A stretch of DNA of 64,000 nt from Dimorphilus gyrociliatus (lineage: Eukaryota > Annelida > Polychaeta > Dinophilidae), in the NCBI GenBank assembly GCA_904063045.1, contig CAJFCJ010000005.1, forward strand, positions 4,296,689 through 4,360,688, read 5' to 3'. The number at the start of each line of letters is the position of its first letter. The first letter of the stretch is position 1. The notes beneath the pieces were generated by a model, which was not told where the DNA came from, searched no databases, and saw only the letters and a program-made list of their open reading frames with translations. The translations under genes were made by a program, and so were the position numbers. Positions 27,412 to 40,300 of this stretch are shown piece after piece.

Positions 27412-27494
27412 CAAATTATTCGTTTTTCGTTTCGTTCTCTCTATCCGTCTATATTGCTCTATTCGACTTCCTGTACATTTTGCCTATCCTTAAC

Positions 27495-27506
27495 AAGATG
27501 GCTGCC
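27495..27506 (+). promoter_or_regulatory. YY1-like motif over the FBXO9 start codon
   Basis: AAGATGGCTGCC overlaps the initiator ATG. It is one base off the classic AAGATGGCGGC arrangement often seen where YY1 sites coincide with start codons of housekeeping genes. It also provides a reasonable translation-start context. Confidence 0.4.
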
Positions 27507-30068
27507 ACAAAAAATGCAAAAATATTCGTAAATTCGGTTATCTGTTATTCTTGGCGTGATCTATAAACGTGAGATAAATCCTTCGAAAGTTCTCGACAAT
27601 GGTTGTTAATTTATAGCATTTTCATTCTATTTGTTCTTCTGAAATAGGCAGATTTTCATTTAAAAACAATACATTGCCTTCCTTCTTTTTAAAACAAGTA
27701 AAAGGTTTCACGTTAGAAGCTAATGACAGCTCTACTTTTAGGAAGGATTTGGCCCATTAATAATCGAAGAATCTGATGAATCTTCCGAATCGTTTCTATC
27801 AATTGAAGATCAATTGGCAAAGTTTAGAGAGCAATGGCAATCTGAACTACGAAGCAACAAGAGCGGTCAAAATCTCGATTTGAATATCTGTCAGCCAACT
27901 GAAGAAGAAGAGGTAAATGAAGCGTTGTTTTTGTTTTGCTTTCGTCTTTCCAAATTCTAGTACATACTCAGTTTGTTAAAATTGTATGATGGACTCGGGT
28001 CTATGGTTATAGGACAAACCTATTAATAACAATAGAGGGAGCCCGTTAGTCTTTTTTTTGACATTACAGATGACATATGCTATACTAGCATTTTTTTCAT
28101 TTCATACTGTTGTGCAATAAAAACACCATAAGGTCTTTATATGTATTATTATTAGGACGATCGTATTGTACTTCTCTTCGTAGTGGTAAAATCGAAAAGG
28201 TGTTTAGTAGAATTAAACCGAAAAAACAAATTATGCCTATTAATGAAGATAAGTTAATATCACAGGCAAAGTATCTTTTCCTACAAGGAATAGAAGCTGA
28301 AAGAAGCCACTGCTTACCTGAAGGTAATTGATATAATATTGATATAATTTTTTACAAGTATTTTAATTGCTATATAATATATTCGATAAACAAACAGCTA
28401 TAAAATACTATCGAAAAGCCGTTCAACTTGTGCCAGATATTGAATTCAGAATAACTGAAGATGATATTTCTAGAGCAGATAATAAACGAAGTAGGGAATA
28501 AAAAAAAATAATTGATTAGCCTTTTATTTTACATCTTATGGATTTTTATACGCTTCTTTCTAATCTCTCAGATCGTTTGGATAGCGAAAGCTCTATTCTT
28601 TCGGATGGACTCTCAGAAGAAATTGAGAATATTGAAGATGTCCTTGAACGATTATTCATTTTACAGGTACATTCTACTCACTCTTAATTTGTCTCACACA
28701 TACTTTTCTCTCTCTGTCTCGCTTCTGTCCGTTCTCTTTTCTCTTCTTAGCAAAATGTAATTAACTAGTTCTTAATTAGAAAAGTTGAAAAAATAAATTA
28801 ATCCCTTCTCTTATGTTCCATCTCTATTACTTTTTCCTGTTTTTGGTTTAATAGGCTCAAGAAGGCATTGTTTGTCAGATGGAATTATCTACAAATAGAA
28901 CTCATTTTTCCAATTTACCACCAGAGATAATAGCTCATATAATTAAGTGGGTTGTTGGTAAGCATCTAGATGTTGAATCATTGGAAAATCTCGGTATGGT
29001 TTGCCGAGGCTTATTTGTAAGTTCGAGAGACGAGAAAATCTGGAGAGGAATTTGTCAACAGTTAGTAAAAGTTGATGCATGCAAAACAATGATTACTAAT
29101 TAGAGCTTGTTGTTAATTTTTAACAGAATTTGGGGAATAAATTGCAGTTCTGTTAAAAAGTACGGATGCTGGAGGAATATGTATATACATAGACCTCATT
29201 TAAGATACAACGGTAGATTTAGAAAAAATTTCGCTTAGTTCTTCCCTTTCTCATCTTTCTCATATTTCTCTTAAGATAATAAGTAGTAAATGAAATTTGT
29301 TCACAGGTGTCTACATTAGTAAAATGAGCTATCTTAGACAAGGAGAAGTTAGCTTAGACGGATTATACAATCCCTTTCATATTGTGGAATATTATCGATA
29401 TGTTCGCTTTTATTCCGACGGCCGCGTTGTCCACCTAACTTCACCTGAGCACCCCCGATCCGTTGTTGGCGTATTAAAATGGAATTGTCGCCTACAAGGT
29501 CTGCAATATGGATACTATAAAATGGCTGGAGACAATGTTACCGTGATTCTAAAGAGGAGAATTGCCGAAAAGAGTACTTATCAGCGTTATAAGTCGAGAC
29601 GCAATAAGAACGGAGAAGCTTTGGTGGAAAAGCAAAAGTTTCAGGCTGTACGTAATAAATGAACACGATTAGCTGTTATATTATATAGTACTATACTTAC
29701 ATTTCGTATAAATCATATACGGTGTATTGTATTAGCAGATAGGATATATTGTTTTTCGTTATTTTTTCGTGGAAAGTTTAATCTATTATTCATCAATTAC
29801 TTTGCAGGAGTTTACTGTTCGAAACGTCGGAAAACGAGCAGGAGCTCAGCTAGTCTGGAATAGATACGCGGTTTTAGCCCTAAATCAGTAAGAAATTGAA
29901 AAAAAATTTATTTTTCAACTAAGAATTATACTAAATTAATTTCTTTGTTATAGGCTAGATAACGAGGAAGATTTGATGGAGTTTGAGCTTAAGCCAGCAA
30001 CCTATCCACCGTTAATCTTTTCTCAAGTCCGTAGCTATACCGCTTACGCCGAAGAGCCGTTGTTTTAA
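27498..30068 (+). CDS. FBXO9: F-box only protein 9
   Basis: Eleven exons: 27498-27527, 27742-27912, 28013-28044, 28184-28323, 28398-28490, 28572-28666, 28855-29060, 29127-29212, 29307-29647, 29808-29887 and 29954-30068; 462 aa (human about 447). The order of motifs follows the family. DQLAKFREQWQSEL is near the N-terminus. A single TPR-like stretch has AIKYYRKAVQLVPDIEF. The F-box is FSNLPPEIIAHIIKWVVG with MVCRGLFVSSRDEKIWR. The conserved C-terminal domain has GVYISKMSYLRQGE, VEYYRYVRFYSDGRV and SQVRSYTAYAEEPLF. The protein is a substrate receptor of SCF (SKP1-CUL1) ubiquitin ligases. The small 28013-28044 exon and the acceptor at 28183 were chosen because only they keep the phase. The gene is head-to-head with PI4KB. 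Confidence 0.96.
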
Positions 30069-31119
30069 AGATGTTGTATTATCTTTCCTCTCATTTTTTC
30101 TCCCAACCCTATATCTATAACCAATTGAAAACCTGTACGGTTAAAATAATTTGAAAATTTCACTTGATAATGAAAAATGTTGATTATTGTATCTTTGTCA
30201 ATTTGACTGTTTGAATTTTTAATGTGTTTCTATTAAAATTTTACAGAATTTAATCAAGAAGACAAAAAAAGACTGAACATTTGTTTGTAGTTGAAAGTAT
30301 TTCATATACAAGTATATAAATATACGTATAAAGACTATATATAGTATACTGTATATATATATACTGTATATCTGTTATGTACAACAACTATAACTAGAAA
30401 ACTAGATATTTGTCTTTTATCGTTAAACGTTTTGCTCTTGAGTGTTTTGATTAAAAATAGTTACAATGGCTGTTATTACTTTAAAAATTAATATAGAGGT
30501 TTGTGCCTTAAATGAGAAAAGAAAAACAAGAAAGAGATTTTCCTTTTAGTCAGTTGTTTCTCTTACAGATCGTTTTATTATTCATATCTATAACTTTTAA
30601 CAAGAAACATTCATTCATCATTTTCGGCGATCAATGAAGCCAAAATGTATACTTTTTCAGTCTTTAACCATCCCAGAAAGGAACAAGAGAAAAGGAAAAA
30701 GAAGAAGACGAAGAAGACGAAGTAAAAAAAAAAAGAAAAAAAAAACAAGTAATAAAAAAAACAAATAAACAAATAAAGCTAATATTGAAAGAAAAATGTT
30801 TTTTTGCTTCTTTTTCATGAATTTCTTTCGTTTTTAGTTAAATGTAAAAGTTATTTATAAAGCACATATATATGCAGACAATTTTCTTTGTTTTCATTAT
30901 TTTTACAGCATATCTATATCATCTACACGTCTTTGTATATGTATATCATATATACTGTAGATACTGTATATATATATATTCATTGATAATTTTGTTATTT
31001 TCCTCTTTCAACATATACTGCAATACGTAAGCAAGATATTTAAGAACTATATAGTATCTAAATTTCTTACAGTCAATTCATTATTGTAGTAATTAATATT
31101 GCTTTTGCTATTTTATCTG
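30069..31119. other. Intergenic between convergent FBXO9 and zinc-finger genes
   Basis: A/T-rich 3' flanks of two convergent genes. It includes a (TA)n/TGTATA-rich stretch near 30330-30370 and 30940-30980, and an A/G-rich block near 30680-30760. No gene seen. Confidence 0.65.
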
Positions 31120-33844
31120 CTATACATTGTGTTGAAAGGTTATATTTCCTCCAACATGAAAGGTTGTCGTGTCTGTTTGTCCTGGATCATACATTCTGTT
31201 ATGTACATCTATTGGAAAACTTGGTATTGTATTTCGGACGTCCATTTGACCGGTAACTGCTGGCATAAAAAATTGCGATATGCCAACGTTTGGGCCCATT
31301 TGATTTATGGGTTGGAGTAGTGGAGGAAGATTCTTTTGCATAGTTTCATTTAAAATAGCTTGCTGTTGAGCTACTGCGACGGCGGCTTGATTAGAATGAT
31401 GAGTGTGACTAAGTTGGTGAGGTGCAGCAGATACGGTATTAGGAGTAAAAGAGGTTGGTACCAGTATGGATGAAGTATTTATTGGATCTTTAGAATTTCC
31501 AATAACAGCTGAAACTGCCTGCTCTAAAATATCCTTTTGAGCGTGATTATCCTCTTGAGAAACTGGTACGTGTGAAAGAGGTATAATGTCGACTATAGGG
31601 CCTTCTGTGCCATCTTTAACGTGTCGTCGTCTCTCCGGATGCCCTACTTCAGCTTTTCCCGTTTTCAGATGAAGTCGAATGTGTCGGTCGATAGCCGACT
31701 TCTTTCTCGGAGCATAGTCGCAATAAGGACAGGGAAACCTTTTCTTTGCCGTATGATTATTACTTCGATGTCGAATAACGGACACTAAAAAAAATGTATT
31801 TTCCTATATTAATTTAATAGCTAAAATACGATTGTAATTAATTAATTAAAAGGAGAAAAATTAATTTAATAATAAAGATAATTGAAGTTTAACGTAGTTA
31901 TATTCATATATAAAGTACATGCTGTATGTACAGTATATATACCGTATATGTACGTACCAGTAGATATAGTCTATATCTATACCGTCTATGTTGATACACT
32001 TACGCTTTATATTTATTTATAGAGGGGAAGAGATTTAAATAAAAAAAAAAAACTATGATCAAAGGGCGAAGAATAAAGAACTAAAGAGGAGAAAAATAAA
32101 AGGAAGAAGGAGAAGAAGAAAACAAAAAAATGAAATAAAACTTACATCTATTCTTAAAAACTTTGCCGCAAATATCACAGCAGTGTTCTACTCTATCGTG
32201 TTGTTGCATATGTTTCCGGAATAGACTTCCAGCCAATAGTTCAACGCCGCATTCAGGACACTTTTCCACTGGTTTATTGAACATATTCACCTTGTGCTTA
32301 ATGAATGCGTGATGCATTAATTGGGTATTATTCGAACAGAATTCACCGCAGGTTGTACATAACTTTTTTCCGGCCTCCTTCTTAGCTTGAGGATCTAATT
32401 CGCATACGTTCACTCTCGGACGTCCCCTAGTTCTTTTCTCGCCGTCACCTTCGTCCATTGCCTCAGTTGTGGGCCATCTAGGACATTTCTTTTTATGTAA
32501 ATTCTTCATAGTTGGCAAATAGAGAGCGTTACAATATTCACACTTTTCTTTCTTATTTGTATGCTTCATTTCATGACTCTCTAAGAAACGTGGAAAAGAC
32601 GTCTGGAATTCACAATAATTGCATTTCATTAAATTAACGTATTCAGGCCAAGGCAGACTGTGCAAATGATGCATATGGTGAAGAAGCTTTTGTAATGATT
32701 TTCTACCGCAAGTTCCGGATTGGCCTTGGAGCATATATTTTTTGGGACACTGGGGACAAGTAACCGATAGATAGCTAGTGTTCGGCTCTCTAACAAAGTG
32801 GAGTTTTTTAAAATGTTCTACTAGAGCTAACCACGAAGAATAGCAGACTTTCTCGTCGTTGTCGGCCCCGTCGCATAGAAAGCAAAATATAGTTTTGGCT
32901 TTTGGTGAAGAGGTGACTTTAGCCCTTCTAGTACATTTCTTTTTTCTTTTTCGTTTCGTACCTCTCTTTTGAACTTCTTCTACTTTCAACTCTATCATGG
33001 CATCTTTATCTTCTGGATCCTTAGTTTCGTTAACACTGTCGATGTCTTCTAGAACGTCGTAATTGATATTTGGACTAATACTTTTTACAATTCGACTCGA
33101 CCGTCGTCTCTTGGGGGTTGGTGAGGTATCGTCAACATTTGATCCAATACTAGCGTGGTCTTGATCGTTGTCGCCTTCTTCCTCGTCGTCGTCGTCTTCT
33201 TCGTCGTCGTCTTCTTCTTCCTCTTCCTCCCCCTCTTCGAAACCACCGTCGTCGCGACTTCCTTCCGCTCTTTTCGTTTCGCCTTCATTGCCATTGGGAT
33301 CGTTAACGCTACAGCTATCCGATTGGGAATTTGAGATGATTTTTCGTTTCTTGAAGAACTTTCGCGGTATTTGAGATAATTTTGTAACATTTACAAGCTC
33401 ATGATTTTCTGAATTTTCCAAACATAAACTTTTTAATTGAAGTCTAAAGAAATAAAGGTAAAAAAAAGGAGATAAATAGAATTTTCAACATAGATTTTAC
33501 TTTAATATTAAAATATATCAATAAAGAAGAAAAACAATAAAGTAATAAAACAATAACAAACAATAACAAAAACAAAAATACAACTTACTTATTCGTATAT
33601 ATTTTATTAACAATTGTGTTTACTACTTGATCGACTGCTTCTAACACATCTTCATCAGTCGCTCTTTTCTTTAAAACGTGAGATAATTCGGAAACCTGAT
33701 GATAAGAAAATTGTTGCCTAGTAATCTACATTGGAACCCCCTCCCTCCGGGGGAAACAAATAATGGCGGACATCTCCTTTTATTATTAACTGTTAAACAT
33801 ACCTTTTCCATGCATAATAGCGTAGAGTCTTCATCCAAAGTCAT
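31120..33844 (-). CDS. C2H2 zinc-finger nuclear protein
   Basis: Four exons, 33844-33803, 33695-33589, 33443-32146 and 31784-31120, give 703 aa in one frame. After a short N-terminus (MTLDEDSTLLCMEK) come an uninterrupted Glu/Asp tract (about residues 118-144) and basic clusters (PKRRRSSR, KRKRKKK). C2H2-type fingers follow: CNYCEF...H...H, CTTCGEF...HH..IKH, CPECGV...H..QH, then CDICGKVF joined across the last intron to VIRHRSNNH, and CPYCDY...H..LH. The joining intron cuts inside a finger and the splice restores its His pair, which supports the model. The C-terminus is Gln/His/Pro-rich without fingers. It is probably a DNA-binding regulator; no clear orthologue recognised. Confidence 0.88.
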
Positions 33845-34353
33845 AACTGACAAACGGCAGGCGATGTTAAAAAATCACCAGAAGATTTCAGCTAAAAGCC
33901 AATTTGTAAAAAATACCCACAAAATATGGGGTTTTCGACAACGCTACGCCACAGTCGAGTACTTTTAGTGTTAAAATAGTATAAGCAAAACAGACGTCAG
34001 CACTTACAGCGTTAAAATTAAACGGATTGATATTCCAGCCACATTCTTACGGCACGTATTTAGGGCGGGGAGTTGGATTCCTTGCTCATAAATTTGTCCT
34101 TCACCCTTACAATGCGCCATTCATAAACAAAGCGGGATATTGTTTTTGAATATATATTACTTTGTTTTCTCTTTATCAAACATTTGACAACGTTATATAT
34201 TTGATCTATTAATGTTGCAAGTTTTGGATTATTCTTAAAATAGTTTTTCTCGCCTGCTCTCTCATCGTAAGCATTCCGACGTGTTTCAACACGAATTCGC
34301 CTCTAAATATCAACTCAAAAAAGTGTAAAACGGTAAAGAAAATAATAATAACA
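33845..34353. promoter_or_regulatory. Divergent region between zinc-finger gene and OFD1
   Basis: Only 509 bp separate the two divergent ATGs, so a shared promoter is likely. I see no TATA box in a convincing position. The sequence is non-repetitive with no coding signal. Confidence 0.4.
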
Positions 34354-37300
34354 ATGAGTTCAGACGAATCGAGTATTAAAGAACTTCGTACTCATCTTTA
34401 TAAAAATATGAAAGATAAAGGATATCTATCCAATTTGAAGGTTTAATACTTTTTTATCAAGAAAAACTGTAAGTGTAATTGCATATTCTTTTTTCTTCTT
34501 CGTCTCTCGTCCTATCAGTGCCAGTTAAGGAACAAATTACTGGCCGATTTAAAGACTAAAGGACTACAAGCTGAAAAATTAAAGTCTAAGGGAACCGAAC
34601 AAGAGCAAAGTTTATCAATAAAGGCGGCAAATAGTATAATAATAGATCATTTGGAAAAATGTAAAATGGAATATACACTGAGTATGTTCTTACCGGAAAG
34701 TAATACTGAAAATAATATGGTACGTAATAATTAATTATTTAGATTAATTGTATATGATTTCTATCTGTTCAATTCAAGGTTTTCAATACAAGTGAATTGC
34801 TACAAATTCTACGTATCAGTCCTGAATCCGATTTATACAAATATTTAATGGAAGATTCTTCAGTGAAGAGTGAAGAAGGTTATATATATATATATATATA
34901 TATACTTTATATGTTTTATAGTATTCAATAATATACTCTTAATAATAGGTTTTCTATCAAAATTGCTCAAGAGAATTTCCGAGGAGCATGGTTTGAATAA
35001 AATCGCTTCAGCATGCCAAACTGATACTTATATTCAACCTCACCATTCATCTTTAGGTAAGTAATTACAAATCAAAGTTAAAGAGAAAAGAGAAAGAATG
35101 TTAATTAACTAAAAGAAATTGTCGATGAATATAAATTATTCATTCTAATATAGACTTTTTTCTTTTAATTCTCTTCTACTTTATCAAAACTATCACGAAA
35201 TCAACATGAAAACAACTGTAATTAAATAAAAGTATATAAATAAGAGAATAAGAGCGAATTAGAGAAAAGAGAAAGAGAGAGAGAGAGTGAGCGGAGTGGG
35301 GAAGAAAGATAGAAAATATAGAATTAGATATTTATATTGTATACTTTGTAGGAGTTTCTATTATTATTGTTGTTATTATTTTTATCTTATTACTTGGCGC
35401 TTTCCTCCTTCCTTCCCTCCCTGCTTTTTTTTTAATTAATTATCTTGCCTATCATTCCTTGCCGAGAATCTAAATACAGCTTAATTTAACTGTTAAATGA
35501 CTATTGTTCTAACCTCAATATATACCTTGAATAGAAGTAGAACAACATCTTGCTCGTCTAATATAAGAATAACAAAGAAAAGAAAAATCAGTAGTATTTA
35601 ACCTTAACATTTCTGTTTATCCTCTTCAACAAATCCTATTCTACTCTTCGTTCTATCTCGTATTAATAAAAAAAAGAACATCTCTAACTGACGGATTGAC
35701 CTGGAGGCGAAGAGAAATAATGGAAATATAAAAAGTATATATATTGGACATTCAGCGAAGCGTTTGATTGTAATCAAGGGAATGTCGATCCTGCTTTTAT
35801 CAATCTGGATTTTAACGCTTATCATCTTTGATAATGAGGTTTTCCGGGAATTGGAGCTAAGGGAATAGATGGCTAAATTTTCCTTTAATAAAATACTTTC
35901 CTTCTATTTTTATTTATTCAATTTCTCTAATTGAGGCGTTTCCTTGTAATTAGGTGAAAAATTCGACATTAAAAAGCAAAACATAGGTCTAGAGAGATAT
36001 TCTAGAAGAGAAGCAAAATATAGAATATAGAACTAGCTAACAATGACAATGATATAATACAAAGTTTATATACTGTATATAAAATTTATATAGTATAATT
36101 AAAGAGAACAAATTACATAGTCTTTAGCCTTTTAAGTAACAGTTCAACTCTAAAATTTATGGTTGAAAAATACTTGTAATACTTTGGTTTGTAGCTTAAT
36201 TTCATCCTTTTTTTTATTTCACAGAAAATAAAATGCAAATGATAGACAACAGTTTTACGGATGCCTCTAGGGAACATAGATCAGTAGAATTCGAAAATAG
36301 AATTACGGCTTATAAAAAAGAGATAGATAAACGCTCCCGAGCCGATTTTGAAGCTGAGGTAAGCGTTTTTCTATTCCATATTTTTAATAATTTACATATG
36401 ATGTATATATACAGTATATATTACATATTATACTTTATAGCTCGCTTGTTTACTTTTACATCCATCCTTCCTTTAATATATTGTAGATCATACGTTTCAA
36501 AGAGACAGAAATTAGTCGTATTCGAATAGAAGAAAGAGAAAAATTACGTGAACAACTAGATGCTACCAGAAGAGAAGTATTAAGAGAATATCCTTAAAAT
36601 ATATATACTCGGCTTCCGACTATATCGGACCTAACATACTTCTTATTTTGTGTAGTTGGAGAGGACTTACCACGTGAAAGCTGAAGCGTTACTTCAACGT
36701 GAGAGGCACGCTGTAGAAAGAGTTCAACAACAGCAAAGTGTTTGTATTTAGAAAAAACATATACAGTATACAGTATATACAATATATTAACATGTACTTT
36801 TTTGCGCTAATAGATTCAAGAGAGAGAGGTCTATAGCCAAAGACAAAGTCTTTTGGATGAGATAGAAGCCGTTAGAAAGAAGGAAGCGCAAGTGAGAAGA
36901 GACGCTGAATTGATGAGAAGGTAATGAAGATAAATAATTAACAAGGATTGACAAATTGAGATTACTCTATATTTATTTCTGTCGCATGCTTTTCCCTGAT
37001 TAGAGAGCAAATGATTCAAGAAGAGAGAATGAAAACTAGGGAAGAACTAACATCAAAAAGGGAGGAAAATGCTCGTAAAAAGGAAATAGAGCTGGCCAAA
37101 GAGCTGCATGATCAGATGAGCAAGTTAGTTATTTATTCCAAAAAGCAGATGTATTATTAATTAGTTTCCTGTATAATAATTCTATTCTTTTTTAATTAGA
37201 TTCAAGTTGGAGCAGGAGGCTAATTACATGCAAAGATCAAAAGATTTGGAATTTCGCGAATTAAAAGTTCGAGGTTAGAGTCCTAATTAATTTTATAACG

Positions 37301-40300
37301 TTATCATAAGCCTATTAGTCTAACTATAAACGTATATATATATGCAGTATATACAGCCTTCCAGCGATAGAATAGTATAAAAGATAGGCCAATAAACAAG
37401 GGCAACTGCAAGAATAATAATATTAATGATTAATTTAACTCTTTCTTTTTAGATGATCAACGGCGTCTAGATGACGAATTACGTGATATTTATAATGTAA
37501 AACAAGAGTTAAGGGAAAAAGCCAGTAGAGTTTGCCAACTGGAGGCTGAACTAAACAGCAGCAGACAACAATTAATCGTATTTGAAAAGAAATCAGAATT
37601 ACAAGCGGATAAAATAAGAGAGGTGCTTAAACTCTTCATTTATTCATTATTCTTTTCTTTCTATCCTTTTTATTTCTTATTTCTGTTCTTATCTCTCCAC
37701 TTTTCTTCTTTTACCTATTTAATTATTATATCCTTATCTTTTAGATGGTCGATTATGAGACTTTGAAGAAAGAGAATTTTTTATTGAAAAAAGATCTAGA
37801 AGTTATAAAAGAGTAAATACTTTTTTTTTAAAAAAACAAAATTCATTCCATTCGCAAAATCTATGAAAGAAGGATTCTAATTCAACCTTTATTTTTCCAT
37901 CTCCTCTCCTATTTAGCCAATACGCCCAAGCGTCTAAAGAAGCTATGGTTGAGAGAAAAAGTAATTAAAATTTGTTATCCCCCTTGCCCTATTTATTTTA
38001 ATAATTGTTTATTTTCTATTCTCCTACTCCCTCTCCCTCCCCCCTCTCATTGTAGAACAGGAAAGTTTGTATAGGGAAATGACGGAAAGAGCCGAAAGAC
38101 CTTCACCCGAGGTTATTCTTATTCAACGAGAATTGGATAAAGCCAGAGAACAATCGAAACAGCAAGAAATTCTAGGCAATCATCATAGGAATTTATCTGA
38201 AAAAAATCTTCAAGATGAGGTAAAAGGATTAATATATTTTATCTTATATTTAATGAAAACCTGAGACAATATAATAAATATTTTATAGCGTGAAAGTAAA
38301 CGTCAACTATTACAAAAATACGAAGAACAATCGATGCAAATGAAAGAGATGAATAGGGAATTAATGGATCTAAGGCAGCAATTAGGAATGACAACAAAAG
38401 GTTTCTCTTTCTCAATTCGTTCAATCATTTTCCTAATTCTTTATCTTATTGATAAAAACCTAGCACTTACAAATGAAATTTATCGAAAACCATTTGCCGA
38501 AGTTTCTAATGATTCAAAGCACGATATAAGTATTGATAGATATACATCTGGAAGGATACTTCGGGAAGAAGAAGTTCCAACGAGGTAAGTTTCTCCCTTG
38601 TAGTTTCCCTCCCTCCTCCTCTGCCTCCCTTCCTATAGCTTTTTTTAATTCATTCTAAATCCTTAACTCTTTGTTTTCTTCTTTTATTTTAATTTTCCTT
38701 CTTTACTTGTTTCTTCACTTTTTGGAGGATACCCGGTGTGTCTAATAGCAGACGAATTTATCCGGAAAAATGGCAAACATGGTAAGGAATAAGTTGATTA
38801 ACCGAATTCTTTAGACTTATTTTACTAGTTTAAGTTAATTAGACAAATAAGAAAGTGTTAAATAAATATTATACCACTCTCTTTAGGGTAGATAAGATGA
38901 GATTATACAAACCGGAACGTTTTTATATCGATCGTACGAACTATCTACCTAGATTATACAAAAATCTGGCTCAGGCCTCAGTTAGTCATATGATACATCG
39001 AAATAAAAGTCGACGACGGTACTATCTTATCTTAATGGTTTGATTACACGGAATGCGGTCACTTATTTATTATTTTATCGAGTCAGCTCCTTTTTATTCG
39101 ATTTTCTATTCACAAGAATCGATCAATTCACTATTTTATTTTTTTTGGAGTGTTGCTTCCTCTCTTCTTTCACACACACACACGCTCTCTCTGCCTTGAC
39201 ATTTATTGTTTTCATTTCATTTAGGTCCAGAGATCTACATTCCCCCGAAAGTCACAATTCCAGTTCTTCTACCGATTTAGTAGCCGAAACAAAGAGAAGA
39301 CTAAAAAGTTTAGACGCAGAAGCCGAAGTAAGTACATTGAATATCTGATTTTTTATTTCAACAGTTAAGTTTTTTGAGCGCACTATACGTAACCAAAAAC
39401 AACACTATAACAAAAAACAAGTATTATTTACATAGATATTATATATATAATCTCTGTTATCTATCTAATTATTAGAACCCTTTCTTGAAGTTTGCCTTCT
39501 CCAATTAGCTATTTCAGCTGGTCTTTTAACGTTTCGACACCTATTTCGTCTATTTGCTAACCATTTTCTTATTTGTTCCTGATTTAAACCCGTTTGTAGT
39601 GAGAGATTTGCCAACGTTTGCTTATCGGCGTACGGGTGCTGCACATTATTGTTGTACCATCTTTCTAAAATTCTTAGTGTCCTTGAATCGTAAGGCGGCG
39701 TTTTCGATTTTGTCGTTGGTATATAATTAACAACTTCGCATTCTTCGGGTGATGAAGGATTTTCCGAGTAGTGATTGTGATACATAGGAGGCGTTTTAAT
39801 CTCATTCGGTATTTGATATCCTTGCACTGAACCGACTGTAGGGGGCGAATCATTAATCGGATGGTAAGGTAGAGGCGGCGACGGCGATGGTTGTTGCGGT
39901 GGTAAGGCTGAACTAATGGGAGGCTGGGAATAATGAACACCCAAGGAATAATCGTTAAAAGGCTCGCTTGTTAAATTGTGTAGATCGACAGCTGTAAATA
40001 ACGCGTGATAATCGTAATGGAAGTGGTCTTCTACTGGTGCAATTCCTTTACCAAATTCTTGAGCAATTTGCCTTTCGATTGCGGTCCTATGCCAATTGTT
40101 GTGATTCGGCTGGACACATTTACATCCTTCACTTTTATATTGCGCTTTATGTAAATTTTTCAAAGAACATTCAATACGAGATTTCAAGCGATTTCTTTCT
40201 CTTTCGTACCGCCTTTGAACGTACTCGTCAATTCTTTCGGGCCGGTTTTTGAACTGTTCGTCGAGTTCAGCTTTGGATGCTTGATAAACTCTCCATAATT

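Noticed and set aside
33168-33374. Poly-Ser frame on the + strand
   Set aside because: Antisense shadow of the Glu/Asp tract of the zinc-finger gene.
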